A DNA stretch of 64,000 nucleotides. Source: Auanema rhodensis (Eukaryota; Nematoda; Chromadorea; Rhabditida; Rhabditidae). The stretch is taken from contig OZ059897.1 of assembly GCA_964057225.1 (NCBI GenBank), forward strand, positions 16,740,001-16,804,000. Direction: 5' to 3'. The notes beneath the pieces are model-generated. The model made no database searches. It saw only the letters and a list, made by a program, of their open reading frames with translations, and had not been told where the DNA came from. The number at the start of each line of letters is the position of its first letter. Position 1 is the first letter of the stretch. This document shows, one piece after another, positions 35,777-54,366 of the stretch. A program made the translations under genes and the position numbers.

Positions 35777-37055
35777 CTATGACGATGCTTCATTAGTAGA
35801 AGGAAAGGATTTCCCTTTTTTGCTCTTTCGATTTTTTCGTTGAGCTTGAGATTGCCCAGAATCAATATTAAACTGGAATTATAATAAATTATTCAATTAA
35901 GGATCACTCGTTTACCTGCATAGATGCACCCAGGGTTCCTGGAGGATATATAGCTATCGGTGGGCGTCTATAACATAATTTTAGAAAAAACATTTTAACA
36001 GCTATATGTACCCATAAGATACTTGCATAGCCTGAGGCTGTGGTATAGCAGTAGGCATTGGAGCATAGTACTGTCCAGTAGGAGCATACTGGGCTATTGG
36101 AACATGTGTATAAGGAAGATTCAACATAGGTGGTGGACGAGAAGCATCAAAATATGGAACGTACGGCTGAAATAAAACAATGTACATAAACAAAATTAAT
36201 CAACAAACTTGTGAGGGTGGCATGGGAGGAGGCGCAGGAAAATGTTGAGGATATTTCATTTGTTGATGTCTACTAGTATCTTCAGGAGGCATCATTCCAG
36301 GCACAAAGAGGGGAACCGGTTCTGGTTGACGCACTACCCGAATTTGTTCAGGAGATTTATTTCTGAAAGGGAACCATATGTTTTTTTTTTTCTAATAGCA
36401 GTTTTGTTTCTAACCGACCTGCTAACTGTAGGCACAGATGGTGCAGGAACTGTGGACTCAGGCTTATAATCCGAGCCTAAAATTCTGTTACGCGCTTCGT
36501 CATAAGCCGCTTGTCGTTGCTAAGAAGAATAAGAAATTATTAAAAATTTTCCCCTTTCCTAATGATTACCTCAAGCGTGGGCTTCATTGTACGTGATCGG
36601 GCTTCTTCTTCTCTTTGAAGTTTAACCTCTTCTTCTTTGAGCTGATCACCACTTTTTGGTCGTCGCAGAATTTGCATCTTTAAAGGTGGGACATTGGTGT
36701 TAATGGACTGAGTACTGCAAATAATATTGTTTCAAAATGTCAGTAAAAGTAATAAGCTTACTTTGATGAACATTTGACATCAGCGGCTCTTGCACGTTCA
36801 CGGGCTTCTTTATCTTCTTTTTCCTTCTGCTGGATTTGAACCTGTAAAGTTAAGAATAAATATATATAAGATGAGGAAAAGTAAAATACTTGTCTCAATC
36901 GATCCTCTAGCTGCTTTGTACGAGCGTCTTCTGCAGCTTTATCATCATTATCCCAATCTTCAGCTACTTCTGGAGATGAATCTGCTGCTGGAACTTAAAA
37001 AATATTTCATAACTTCGAAAATGAACTTATCAATACCTTGAACAATGGTACTCAT
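35777..37055 (-). CDS. SUZ-domain protein (SZRD1-like) with a proline-rich C-terminus
   Basis: The protein starts MSTIVQVPAADSSPEVAEDW. It continues through a charged helix (DARTKQLEDRLRQVQIQQKE) to the SUZ-type motif MQILRRPKSGDQLKEEEVKL. After RSRTMKPTLE comes QRQAAYDEARNRILGSDYKP, the YxEARxRILGSD box typical of SUZ proteins. SUZ segments bind RNA and occur in SZRD1, R3H proteins and CCR4-associated factors. Downstream lies a Pro/Tyr/Gln-rich region (FPAPPPMPPSQ, YTHVPIAQYAPTGQYYAPMP) and a basic end (QRKNRKSKKGKSFPS). About eight exons. The first exon is short and ends in phase one after 16 bases. A cytoplasmic or nuclear RNA-binding role is inferred from the motif. Confidence 0.75.
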
Positions 37056-37599
37056 ATCCAGAAGAATCGACCCAAAAAGAGATCGATGATCTTAAAAAAA
37101 ATACATTACGTGGTCAAATCAAAGTTAATTGGAGAAGATCCCTTAAAGAAAATGAAAAACATGAATATTTTTATTTCAGACACATGCAAAACTCTATTTA
37201 GTATAACTTCATCAGTTCAAACAGTTACTATAAATATATTAATAACGTAAAATGTGGATAACATAGAACTCTAAAAACGTATTTTGCATGCAATTTGTAC
37301 GCAAGTACGCAAGTCTCATATATATAATATTTTGTACACAAGGGTCCTAGCTTTCATTTGAAACATACTTAAATAACTTAAATTATGTTTTAAGATAATT
37401 GTTTCGATATAATCTTCTAGCTTTTCATAAGTTTGCATATTTTTCTAATACCTTTAATTTTTTACTTCAAAGAAATTGCACTTTTATATTGAAAAAGAGA
37501 TATTATTTGATCCTTTAATTTAATAATTTCATTACTGTTTGAATTTGATCCTATTCTTAGTTCTTTTAACGATTTTTATGATTTATTGTAATTTTTAGA
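37056..37599. promoter_or_regulatory. Divergent promoter region between the SUZ-domain gene and WBP11
   Basis: This spacer of about 540 bases separates divergent start codons. The WBP11 start is preceded directly by an unpaired acceptor (aatttttag at 37591-37598), consistent with a trans-splice site. No named promoter element was recognised. Confidence 0.4.
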
Positions 37600-39085
37600 A
37601 TGCCATCAATTACTAAAACCAAATCAGGGAAAACTTTTCGAGCCCCAACTGATCAGGTAAACCTGGTTTATGGCGTTTAAATATATTTATTCTACATAGG
37701 CCCGAAAGCTTGAACGACGAAGAGAAATAAGGAAGAATAAAAGAGATAGACAACAAGTGAGACAGACTATTGCTAAATGTTTAAATGTTGATGATTCGAT
37801 ACGTAGAATGCTTTCAATTGAGAGACAAAGTAAGTGAAATTTGATCCTAAGCTTAATGAAATCATTTTTTTAAGTGTTGGGTCTGGATGAGAAACAGTTT
37901 ACATACGATGTTCTCAAAAAAAAGCAAAATGTATGTTACCATATGCTGATTTATTAATTTTTATAATACTGCAGACCCTTATGGCATCATTAGAAAGACG
38001 AAAACAGGTGTTGAAAAATACCAAAGATGATGAGATTGAAAAAATTAACGAGAAACTGCAACATTATCATCAAGATGTTAAAGAATTAAGAAATTTGGCT
38101 GGTACAATCAAATTAAACAATATCCGTGTTCATTAATTTGCTTAGATCAGGAGCGTATGGCTCGATTATGTGATATTGATTCTATTCCTCTTCCTGATTC
38201 TGAATACAACCCGGTTGATAGAGCTTCACAGCTAATGGGTCCATCAGCATCCACATCCGCAGCTACTCAAGTTGCACTACAGCAAGCTAAGTAAGACAAC
38301 TACGAATACCTTAATTAATATTTTTTTTAAGAAAAAAAGTAGATGTGCGTCTTGCAAGAGCTAGAGCTGATAGAGCAAAGCCTCCTGGACCTCCATGTGG
38401 TTTACCTCCCTCTTTGAGCGATAGTGAAGATGATTATGACGACAATGACGATGATGATTTAGCTCCTGTGCCAAGTAGGTGTTAAATTCAACGTTGTTTC
38501 TATATGTTTATTTATAGTGCCTGATTTCGATGCACCTCCAACCCATGCTCCTATGTATCAATCATATCATGCTCATCCTCCTTTATTACGAAAACGTAAT
38601 TATATTTTCAAATTCTATATTTTTCGTTTTTTTAGCACCAGGTCCTCCACCTCTTTCAATGTATGGCTCAAACCCTATGGGTATCCCAGTTCATTCTTCT
38701 GCTGCAAATCCTGATCGTATATTCAGCTTTTAATTCTCTTTTTATATAAGTGATTTCTAGCAAATGCTGTAATTTCTTCTGCTCCGATTATGCGCAAAGA
38801 TAATAATGAAACAAAAGATAGAGGTCCAACAGTAGTTTCTGCTGCCCCACAACTAAGAGATCTACGAAAAGAAACGGTCAAGGTATTATTTTCTGGTGAT
38901 TTTAATTGTAAGATTATTTTAACATTTAGCTTGTTCCTACTCAACTCAAACGGCCGCAGATCAAACCTGTAGTATACCGTCCTGTTCCGCCGGTACTTAA
39001 ACCAAAGCCGGTTGAAACGCCTGCGGCTAAAACAACAGACGATGCGTATAATGATTTTATGAAAGAATTGGATGGTCTCATTTAA
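37600..39085 (+). CDS. WW-domain-binding protein 11 homologue (WBP11/SNP70), splicing factor
   Basis: The N-terminal Wbp11 domain is clear: KTKSGKTFRAPTDQARKLER then RREIRKNKRDRQQVRQTIAK, followed by coiled coil (LMASLERRKQVLKNTKDDEI). Downstream are an acidic cluster (SLSDSEDDYDDNDDDDLAP) and proline-rich, WW-binding segments (PPGPPCGLPP, APGPPPLSMYG). The end is YNDFMKELDGLI before TAA at 39083-39085. Ten or so short exons. WBP11 sits in activated spliceosomes and acts with PQBP1 in pre-mRNA splicing. The ATG lies one base after a splice acceptor that has no upstream donor in this gene, suggesting a trans-spliced leader. Confidence 0.85.
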
Positions 39086-39110
39086 TATGTTATCAAACTG
39101 GTATAACCTG

Positions 39111-39116
39111 AATAAA
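39111..39116 (+). terminator. Poly(A) signal for the WBP11 gene
   Basis: AATAAA lies 26 bases after the stop codon. The convergent KCTD gene ends at 39171. Confidence 0.5.
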
Positions 39117-39170
39117 AATTAAGTATTTATTTGATTATTTTGAATCAATTGTAAAGTTTGTTTTTCCAAG

Positions 39171-40077
39171 TTATGCTACTTTCCGTAATGCTGACTTTGG
39201 GAGATGTATAGATTGTCCGTTTTCCCATTCAACAATGCAACAATGATTTCCCATCAACTAAACAATATTGATGAACTTTTAAAAATCTACGAGTCTACCA
39301 AACCTGGCTTATTTCTCCCCTCATTATCATCATATGATGCTTCATGGGTTCCCAATCCTGATAATTAATATCAAACAAATAAGAGCATTTTGGATCCTGA
39401 TATTCTTCACATGCAATACACCGAGCCAATGTATGGTTATTTCTAAATAGAAGATAGCATTAAATAAATATAATTTTAGTTTTAATTCCAATACCTGTCA
39501 AAGATAAAAGGAAGTGACAATGAATCATCCACCAAATATCGAATAAAAGGACGCCAATATAATTGTACGGCTTCTCTTTTCCATTGAATTATATCTCCAA
39601 CCATTAACTCAATCGGTGTGCAAAGCTCTTGAAGTTGTACAAGTCCGTAAAACTGAAATTATTTGAAATAAATCAATTTATTGTATATTTTTCATTTCAC
39701 TTGTGCTTCTCGACGTAATTCTTCAGCTGCGTCAGGATCCCTAGGAGGTTGGAATTCTATGCCGTCCCGAAGAAAATTTAGAATCTGAAAATTGAATCCA
39801 TGAAAAGGAGAATGACAGGATCATCAATGATAACATACTTTAGAAAAATGAGTGGCATCCCGATCAATGAACACTTCATCCTGATGTCCACGCCATCGTT
39901 CTTCCACTATTGTTGAGAGAAACTGACATTGAAGTAATATTACAGAATGATTAGTTATATATAATTTCTTACAGATGGTTGGAATTTACTGAGAGTTGAT
40001 ACAGAGGTTTCGAAAACAGTTCCTCCAACGTTCAATCGAACACGTTCTCCAGCTACAATAGTGGGACTTGAGCTCAT
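39171..40077 (-). CDS. BTB (T1-type) domain protein, KCTD family
   Basis: The T1/BTB tetramerisation fold begins ERVRLNVGGTVFETSVSTLS. It continues VEERWRGHQDEVFIDRDATH, FSKILNFLRDGIEFQPPRDP and EELRREAQFYGLVQLQELCT, the standard KCTD layout. The C-terminal part (RNNHTLARCIACEEYQDPKC, then INYQDWEPMKHHMMIMRGEI) is less common. A 46-base intron with donor gtttgg leads to the last exon NHCCIVEWENGQSIHLPKSA; without it the frame would stop at 39295. I chose MSSSPTIVAGE at 40077; an in-frame ATG at 40140 adds 21 residues. KCTD proteins usually act as cullin-3 substrate adaptors or channel/GPCR-associated subunits. Which of these applies is unknown. Confidence 0.83.
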
Positions 40078-41235
40078 TACAAGTCTGAAAAACTTTCGAT
40101 CAGGTTTAAGAACTAAACGAACAAAATATGAATGAAACAAAAAAATTAATCGCGGAAAAACGTCGTAAAAACATCTTGAATATAACTTTTTTTAAAAATA
40201 TATTAATTTTACAAACTACAAATTTGAGATTTAACACGAACCTAAATAAACAATATTTTAGAAAAACAAAAGCATCATAGAAAGAACTTTATGAAAACTA
40301 AAAGCTACATACTTTCAAGTTTGTCTTTTGAAATTCAGTAATGTGAGTAAAATATCTGGAGCTACATCGAAAGCGGAACACATTCGTAATGAGATAACAA
40401 TAGAACAGCAGAGTAGTTGTTAAAAACTAAACAAAATCTTTGGTGAAATTAGTTATAATTTAGCTAAAATAAGAAAAAAAAAAAGAAAAAAAAGTTAACT
40501 TTGACTAAAATTATCATGATATGATACTAATTTAAGAAAGGTATCTAAAAATTATAATTTCAAATTTGCAATAGGTTTCTCGATAAAGTGACATAAAACG
40601 GAGAAAATGAAGATCGTGTAGATACATTGAAAGGATTTTTCAAGAGGAGATTAGATTTCAATGATTTGAAGAGGAGATCGGAAAGAAGCGAATTGCTAGT
40701 AATGAAAGAAGAGGGAGACATTGAGAAAATAAACGAGGATCTGAAAATTATAATATGAAAAGATTAATAGAATATTAGCAAACATCGGATTAACATTAAA
40801 TTTATCTGGAATTTTGAATTTTGATAAATACATTCTCTATTTTAAATTCAATCATATTTATAAACAGTTATCAACATTCATATCACTGCTTAGCCTTCAT
40901 TGTCGCTTTAACGAAGCTCAAGCCATGATGCAGAGCAGAAGCCTCGAGCATTGATTATGGAGTATAGCTTTGGTTTCCGGCACCAAATACATACATACCA
41001 AACGACGAAGAGATATATATTTGAGCTTCTCAGGCGAGAGAATGCACTAGCTTAACTCCTCTCAAAAATGAATAGATGTACATGTATTATTGTGATGTAA
41101 TAAAGAAAGAGAAAATTGTTTTGTGAGACTAGAAAACGAAAGGAAACATTCAATTCTACAATGATTAAAAACAATATATCAGAAAAGAGGGAATTGAAAA
41201 TAAATTTGAAAATATGTTTTTTGCTTTCCTTATCT

Positions 41236-41238
41236 TAT

Positions 41239-41271
<33 letters not shown>

Positions 41272-41275
41272 TAGA
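41236..41275. repeat. (TA)n microsatellite
   Basis: A tract of alternating AT, interrupted by two AAAT steps. Confidence 0.85.
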
Positions 41276-41489
41276 TAGAATATTGAAAAATAATCGAAAC
41301 TAAACTATATATAAGGTTCAACTCAATGAGCATAGTAGTGCTCGTAGCAGAGAATTTGAAGATAGGACATACAAATAGTCAAAATTTGGCTGTCTAATAA
41401 TTCTGGTTTCCGTTTTCAAGCTATATAAAGGAATGTCTAAAACGTATGAATATGTATATATTTATGTGTTCACATTTAATATACATATT

Positions 41490-41511
41490 AATATATATAT
41501 ATATATATATA
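41490..41511. repeat. (TA)n microsatellite
   Basis: About eleven uninterrupted AT units, some 250 bases from a similar repeat. Confidence 0.85.
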
Positions 41512-42961
41512 CGTATAATAAGAGGGGGGAGGAGGCTGGTGTTAAAATGAAAAAAATAATATATATTTAGTATCAGTTATATCTTAGAAATGTGTGCCCG
41601 AAAAAATTTTAAGTTGAAGTTGATTCATACTTACGCTAGGAGTTGCATGCGTTGTGAAAACAAACAATGTCGAAATGAAATAGAGCAGTGAGAGGAAATA
41701 GAAAAAGGTTAAATTTCTCGAATATTAAAAGAATAAGTTACATTGTTTCTTGAATTATATAAGACATCGGAAGAAGTTGGTCGGCTTACTCTAACTAACT
41801 GCTCATTCACTGTTTCACTAAACCCTCCTACATTCTACCTCTATCTCATTTGCCTTTTCTTTCTTTTTTTCTTTTTTTTTCAAACACTCCATCTCTCTGT
41901 TATCTCTAAATTCATAATTTCTCTGTTTCTGTTTCTGTTTCCCTATTTGAATATAGATGTTTTTGTTTTTTGCCGAAGGGGCGAAAAAGAAAATACTTTA
42001 TTGACAAAACCTGGAGTAAAGAAAGTCCGAATGCATAATTATTGTTTCAATATTGCTACATTCACATATTTTGCTATCACATATTTCAAATTCTTTTCAA
42101 ACTTTAAAGTGTTTGAAATAAAATAAACATAGTCACCTTATATAGCATTCTACAAAGATATACAAACTATATTTAAAACTGAGAAAAATATTTAAATTAC
42201 TTCAAACACCTTCTATGTTTTAATATTTTTTTATTTATAATAATAATTCAGAGAAAATTCAAATAAATGTTTTAAAAAATATCATATATAATTATTATAT
42301 TGCTGTGAAGTATTACAAGTAATGAATCGTCCAATTTTCGTATTTCAGCCTGTTATATTAGAATCATATTTGTGACTACAATGAATAATTATTTCAAACT
42401 ATTATATTATCCTATTTTCAAAAATAACATCAATGAATTTGTAGGATTTAATTGAAATAAAGCATATATTTATGCCAGAATTTCGAAGAAAACATATGAT
42501 TGAAAATCAAAATTTTAATTGGAAAAATGACTTGATAAGGTTCTCACATCATAAATGCAACCAATTTTCAAGATTTAAATTATCTAAATAATTTTTGGGA
42601 TTTGAATATGCCCACGTAAAAACGTGTATTTATGTATATTTCAATAAAAAGATTATTATTTATTCTATAATTTATTTTCATTATGTTTATTACAGTTTTT
42701 ACAGATAACGCATACAATTCCAAAAGCGCTTAGAGATCATGGGTAATGTAGATTGAAGTCGTATTTTCTATTTTAGGCAAATTCAATTAAACCGGGCAGC
42801 TGACGTGGTCTATCTGCAAAAAAAGTTTTAATCTTTACAACTTTTACAAAACAAAAAAAGTGAAAGCTAGCATTCAGAGATCATTTTGTATAATGTTGTA
42901 TTTCTTAATCTTATTATATTAGTAAAGAACCAAACATTTCTTAAGAGGAAACGCGTGAACT

Positions 42962-44610
42962 TTACAACTTTTGGATCTGGTAAGAACGAAAAATATATAA
43001 ATAGACAGCGCGTGTTTGAAGCATAGCATGCAATAAAACATCAATTTTCCAGTTTAATCTTCTTGGTTCCATACCTGTTGTCATGGAAAATATGTTTGAT
43101 GGCATTAAATCGATATCAGAATCCGTTGTAGCTTCTGAATTTCTTGAGGAAAATGAGGACGCTGGGGATAAGAATGACGATGTTGATGAAGATGATGAGG
43201 AAGAACTTGATAATGATAAAGATGTTGATGGTGATGATGAAGTCTTTGTCTGCGTTTGTCCATCCATTGGTATTAAAGACTGATCCTCATCAACAGATTC
43301 TTCAACAGTTGTTTCTCTTTCGCCTAAAAGAAAATGAGTTCAAAGATTTTCTCAAGACTTTGATAGTCAGTTGGTTTGACCTTCGTTAAATTCTTCTCCA
43401 GTTTTTTTCTACTTGAATATTTTACTGTCATAAAATTTAAACAGGATTTTGGTTGTAAATTCAAAATCTTGAATTTCAACTTTAACTTTATTCAAATTGA
43501 CTACTACGATTTCTGAGAATCAAGCCCACTAACCGAAAATCTGTCCTTCACTGCCCAAGTGTGGTCTCAGGGTCGGATGTGGCGGAGAGGTTATTGTCGC
43601 CGATGGCTGGGGCAGTGACATTCCCGGGAATGGAACTGAAAATAGCAATAACGTTTAAGTTTTTTTCATTTGATAGAAAAGAAAAGTTTCCTTAGTCATC
43701 ATGAGAAACAAAAAGTATAAATGAGGTTTCTTCATAGATACTGAAGGTTAGAGAACGAGAAAGTTGCAATAAACTGACTTACCTAATCCACTAAAAAAGT
43801 TTTTGATATTGTCAAGAAAGTTTCCAAACTGGCCCTGAGGATGATATGGAGCTGGATTGTTTCCAAACTTCAATTTAAATGTTTCACATGGGTATAAATA
43901 TGAAGTTTGATTTTAATAATTAATATATTTTACTTATTTTGTTTTGAAAATTTAGAAATATGTACTTGTAATTGACTTCCAAGATCTAGACCCCCTGGTT
44001 GCAATCCGAAGCCGCTATCTACGCCAACCCGCTCACCACCAACTAAAGCTCCTTGGGACCCTGTAAAGTGAGATTACGAAACGCTTCAGTTTTTCATCAT
44101 TGAGCATAGTGAAACGTTTTGGAGAGAGACCTTGTAAATTGAATCCTTGTGGTCCTGCACCCATTTGAAAACCACGGTCTCCACCAAAACCGAAAATATT
44201 GGCACTCTGGCCCAGCCCCATGTTAAAACCACCTCCATTAGTTGGATGTAAAGAGAAGCTGCCCAGATTAATTTGAGGAAAAACTGAAATTTTTGATTTA
44301 AGTTTGCTATTTAAAAACATTAAAGCAAAATTCATTTAACTGTTCCCCGAAACTGATATAACTGATTGAGCAAAAGAGAAAGTAAAGCTTGTAATATGCT
44401 ACAAAGTAACATGAGAAACGTTTTCATTAAAAAGAAAATAAATTTTCATTATCATGAGCTTGAATTCATTTGACATAGATCAAAAATTAAATGAAGTTCC
44501 TAAGCGTATTGAAGTTTTACAATTCATAAATGAAAAACAAAATTATATGTTTTGAAATATAAAGTACCTGAATGTAAAAGGAAAAAAAGGATTAAAAGTC
44601 CTCTCCACAT
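42962..44610 (-). CDS. Secreted low-complexity protein, Gly/Phe-rich then Ser-rich
   Basis: The first exon (ATG at 44610) is a signal peptide (MWRGLLILFFLLHSVFPQ). It is followed by a Gly/Phe/Asn-rich region (LGSFSLHPTNGGGFNMGLG, IFGFGGDRGFQMGAGPQGFN, GFGLQPGGLDLGSQLQFGNN) and FGNFLDNIKNFFSGLG. A Thr/Ser/Pro region comes next. The last large exon has a poly-serine block with scattered Thr/Pro (for example STSSFLSPASSFSSRNSEAT) and then an acidic SDIDLMPSNIFSMTTGMEP. The 3' end is unsure: the frame stays open to 42962, but the last 20 or so residues look non-coding, so an unseen intron or earlier end is possible. Composition fits an extracellular matrix, cuticle or mucin-like protein. Family not recognised. 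Confidence 0.65.
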
Positions 44611-47577
44611 CCTGAGAATCTAGTAAAGCAGAGAAATGATTCAAGAATACCAACTGATATGCTGAAGTATTTTGAAATGTAATGCGAAAGATCGGCTATA
44701 GAGGTAGTATAGCACTGTATTGGGCAATATATATATATCAAGAATGAAAAGAATAATGGGAAAGAGGACGGAGAGGTTAAACCATAGGTTTTTCTTAACT
44801 TCCTTCAACACCTCTTCAGCAGACAACGGCAGCAAAGCAATAAAAACTGTCTCTGTCTTACATGCTTTTCCCCATTTTCGTCCTTGTTCTCTTGTCTAGT
44901 CTCTCTGAGACTTGTCTTGTTCTTTTTAGGCACTCTCGTATATTTCTGTCATCACCGGGTATTGTTCGAACAAGATTCTTGATGTTTCTTATGTGTTTCC
45001 TTTTTGCCTCAGGGCCCTGTTTCATGTTTTACCGATGTCACGCTGTCCAACGACATATGCCATGTACGGCATTATCTTCTATCCATCTTCCTTTCACACT
45101 GTCCCTGTCGTTCATTCGATCTTTTCTTTTCTGTCTTCTCATATATTTACTTATTCCTTTCATCTCTTTTTTGAACTTTTCATCTCTTTTCTCAATTGCT
45201 ATATATGTAATGATGGAGGATGCTGACTGTAACATTGAATGGCAAATTGAATCGCCGAAGGAACTTAGCCTCCATTAGAAGCCTACTCGTTAACCGGTAT
45301 TCGCCACGAAGATGCTTTACAAGGTCAAGCTCCGCCTTTCCAATAAGCTGTGATTTCGAAACTTTTTGATAAGCGAACGATAGTCGAGACAATTTGGAAC
45401 TCTTAAATGACGTGATGCCATGGCGATGATTATTAAATTAAATTGTGTGAATAATCTTTAAATTCATTATAATGTATTTCCTGTCTCCTGCCATTCTTAA
45501 AGATACTATGAACTTGACTGAATTCGCACAGCATCAGTTCACATCAGCAAAAAGTTGTTCGTTTCTGAATTTCTAATGCTCAACCAAGTAAACATATCGT
45601 CTAGTTAGCTCATGAACTAGCATTTCTCTGAGCCAATCAATAATCTTCGGGGCCCTATATGGTGCGTGGTAGTGGATGGGGTGGAGGGGTGGGCGTAATA
45701 AGGATCGAAACTAACCAAACTGTCTCGACGACGCTAGTTCCAACCCCCCAAAGTTTATGGTTTTTTTTCTAACGTTCTTCCAATTTACGACAATGATTAG
45801 TGTAGATTTGCACATCTTTGCATTTTAATTGGAGAAATCCCCGCTTTCACATAAGTATTAATAACTTCTTAGCTGAGATATAATCTTATAAGTTCAATTA
45901 TGGAAAGAATGTGTACTTGTATATAATATGAAAAATAAATCTTTTCTAAATTGTACAATCACTTTGAAAATTTCAACTTTGTATTTTACCATACGAGCAT
46001 TCAGTAATTTATAAAGTTATCTTAAAAACATATTTCTGAAATCAATGATTTTTCGATCTGAAATATATCTTTTCGAAAACTAAAACTTTCTTTGTGCAAC
46101 AAGGAATGATATATGAAAGATAGGTCATAGTCTGATTTTCATAAAGCTCAACTTCTTCGCCATTTGAGATCCTTACACTTACCTATCCAAACCAATAGCA
46201 TCTTACGTTTTTTGCAGAACAACTGTTCGATATCTTTTCAAAATCAAGAATATAAGTTTGTTGAGACGTATTCTTTTTCTTATTTGCTTCCTCTCTGTGT
46301 CTCTTTCCTTTTTTTTTATCTTTTTTTTTCATTCTTTTCATTTATCTGAATTGACCGCTTAGCGCTCGCGCAAACTCCATAGTGGAAGGTAGATGGCGTC
46401 AAGTCTCGCCAGCCTCATATTCTGCTGAAATCAGCATTTTTGATAGCTTCCGTTAACATTCGAACAACTTTCCCGAAACTATGGCCATACTCTAGCGAGA
46501 GAGTTATATATTTCTGATCTTTTCACTCTTTTCAAACAGCCTTATTATAACAAACGCCAAATCATAATTCTAACCAAGCTTGCCGTTTGATTTCATCATT
46601 TATCACATAAATCATAAACTTATTCCTATACTCCAATCAGCAAGCGCTTTCGCTCAGATATGCAAAACATGCTGCACTTTCGATTGATAAGCGCTTGCTG
46701 TCTATTGTGTTAGTTAGCTATATGACTGTTTCCGGCTTATACCGTAACTGGCCAATGGCCTACATGTGGGTGCTTTTTGGATATGAGGGGAACGCAGCCA
46801 CAATTGTTTTCTGGTCAGGGTCAATAGTGGTAATGCTCTCAGCAAGTATTGATTTTCCAGTCGCTCCGGTGAGACACCCCCGCTCCGCTTACTCCGGTGG
46901 GACACTGTCTTTTCGCTTATTATGTTCATCTCCTCACATCCAGCATATTTAGTTCATCTAATCTAGGTTTATAATACACGCATCTTATTTTTTTATCTTT
47001 TATCACCTTCGCAAACATACTCAAATCATAGTGTACCTGAATGCTTAATACAGTTCTCGTTTGAATTGCTTCGAAAAAAACTTCCAAATTTGAATATATT
47101 TTCTAATAAGGAAGTTATTTCATGATATGATCAGTTTCTACAAAGATTTTGGTTAGTTTTTTCAAGCCATCTTAAACGCAAGCTCAAATATCTTATCGTT
47201 ACAGATTAATTCCGCGACCAGTAGTTATCAATCTCGAACTCTTAAAGATATAAAATAAATGAAAAACCGAGCAAAATGAACTATAGAGCAAAAAAACTCT
47301 TATCTACAGCAATGAAGTTTCTCTTGTTTGTGCTTGTCCATAAATGCTCCAATGGGACAGGGCACTCTCTAGCCAGCGTGTCTCAAGCGTGCTCCGGCGC
47401 CAATTTGCCCTGACGCGCAATTCAAATTCAAATGTTGATAACTCCTCCCCTTTATTAGTTACTTATCTCATCTTAGCTTCTAGGAATATAAATCTGATTA
47501 TTTTTCGTTATAAAGCTCGTTCATTTGACTGGTTATATATTTCATTTTCTTTATTTTGATTTTAGCTTCGTATTACT
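44611..47577. other. Large regulatory-looking region between divergent genes
   Basis: About 3 kb between the start codons of the secreted low-complexity gene (-) and the Mi-2 gene (+). It contains a T/C-rich tract (about 44860-45210), a G-rich run (45678-45693), a 12-base perfect inverted repeat (46638-46700) and a direct repeat of a 14-base motif (46864-46905) in a local G+C-richer island (about 46360-47430). The open frames in it look accidental. Confidence 0.5.
46638..46700. repeat. Perfect 12-base inverted repeat with 39-base spacer
   Basis: The arm cagcaagcgctt at 46638-46649 is matched by its exact reverse complement aagcgcttgctg at 46689-46700. The inner eight bases of each arm are palindromic themselves. 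Confidence 0.85.

Positions 47578-54366
<6,789 letters not shown>

Larger units (their letters stand above)
40078..42961. other. Large non-coding region with TA microsatellites and a pyrimidine tract
   Basis: About 2.9 kb without a supported gene. It holds two (TA)n repeats and a T/C-rich run at about 41845-41950. An open frame at 41743-42125 is mostly Phe/Leu low complexity and is not believed. It probably includes the promoter of the KCTD gene and the 3' UTR of the secreted low-complexity gene. Confidence 0.5.

Noticed and set aside
39295-39297. TAG as the stop codon of the KCTD gene
   Set aside because: A 46-base intron with good ends restores the frame into a final exon with a plausible C-terminus ending at 39171.
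41743-42125. Plus-strand open frame of 127 codons
   Set aside because: It is dominated by Phe/Leu/Ser from a pyrimidine tract, has no splice structure and no family features.
43083-43283. Acidic open frame antisense to the poly-Ser exon
   Set aside because: It is the complement of the repetitive TCx/Ser codons of the real minus-strand gene.
44700-44724. Text agaggtagtatagcactgtatt resembling the let-7 microRNA seed
   Set aside because: Only the first eight or so bases match, and the flanks do not fold into a hairpin with a complementary arm.
44862-45278. Plus-strand open frame of 138 codons
   Set aside because: It is Phe/Leu/Ser-rich by virtue of the T/C tract and shows no conserved pattern.
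46695-46952. Open frames on both strands in the G+C-richer island
   Set aside because: No splice partners, no family motif, and the two strands overlap; more likely chance frames in a less AT-rich patch.
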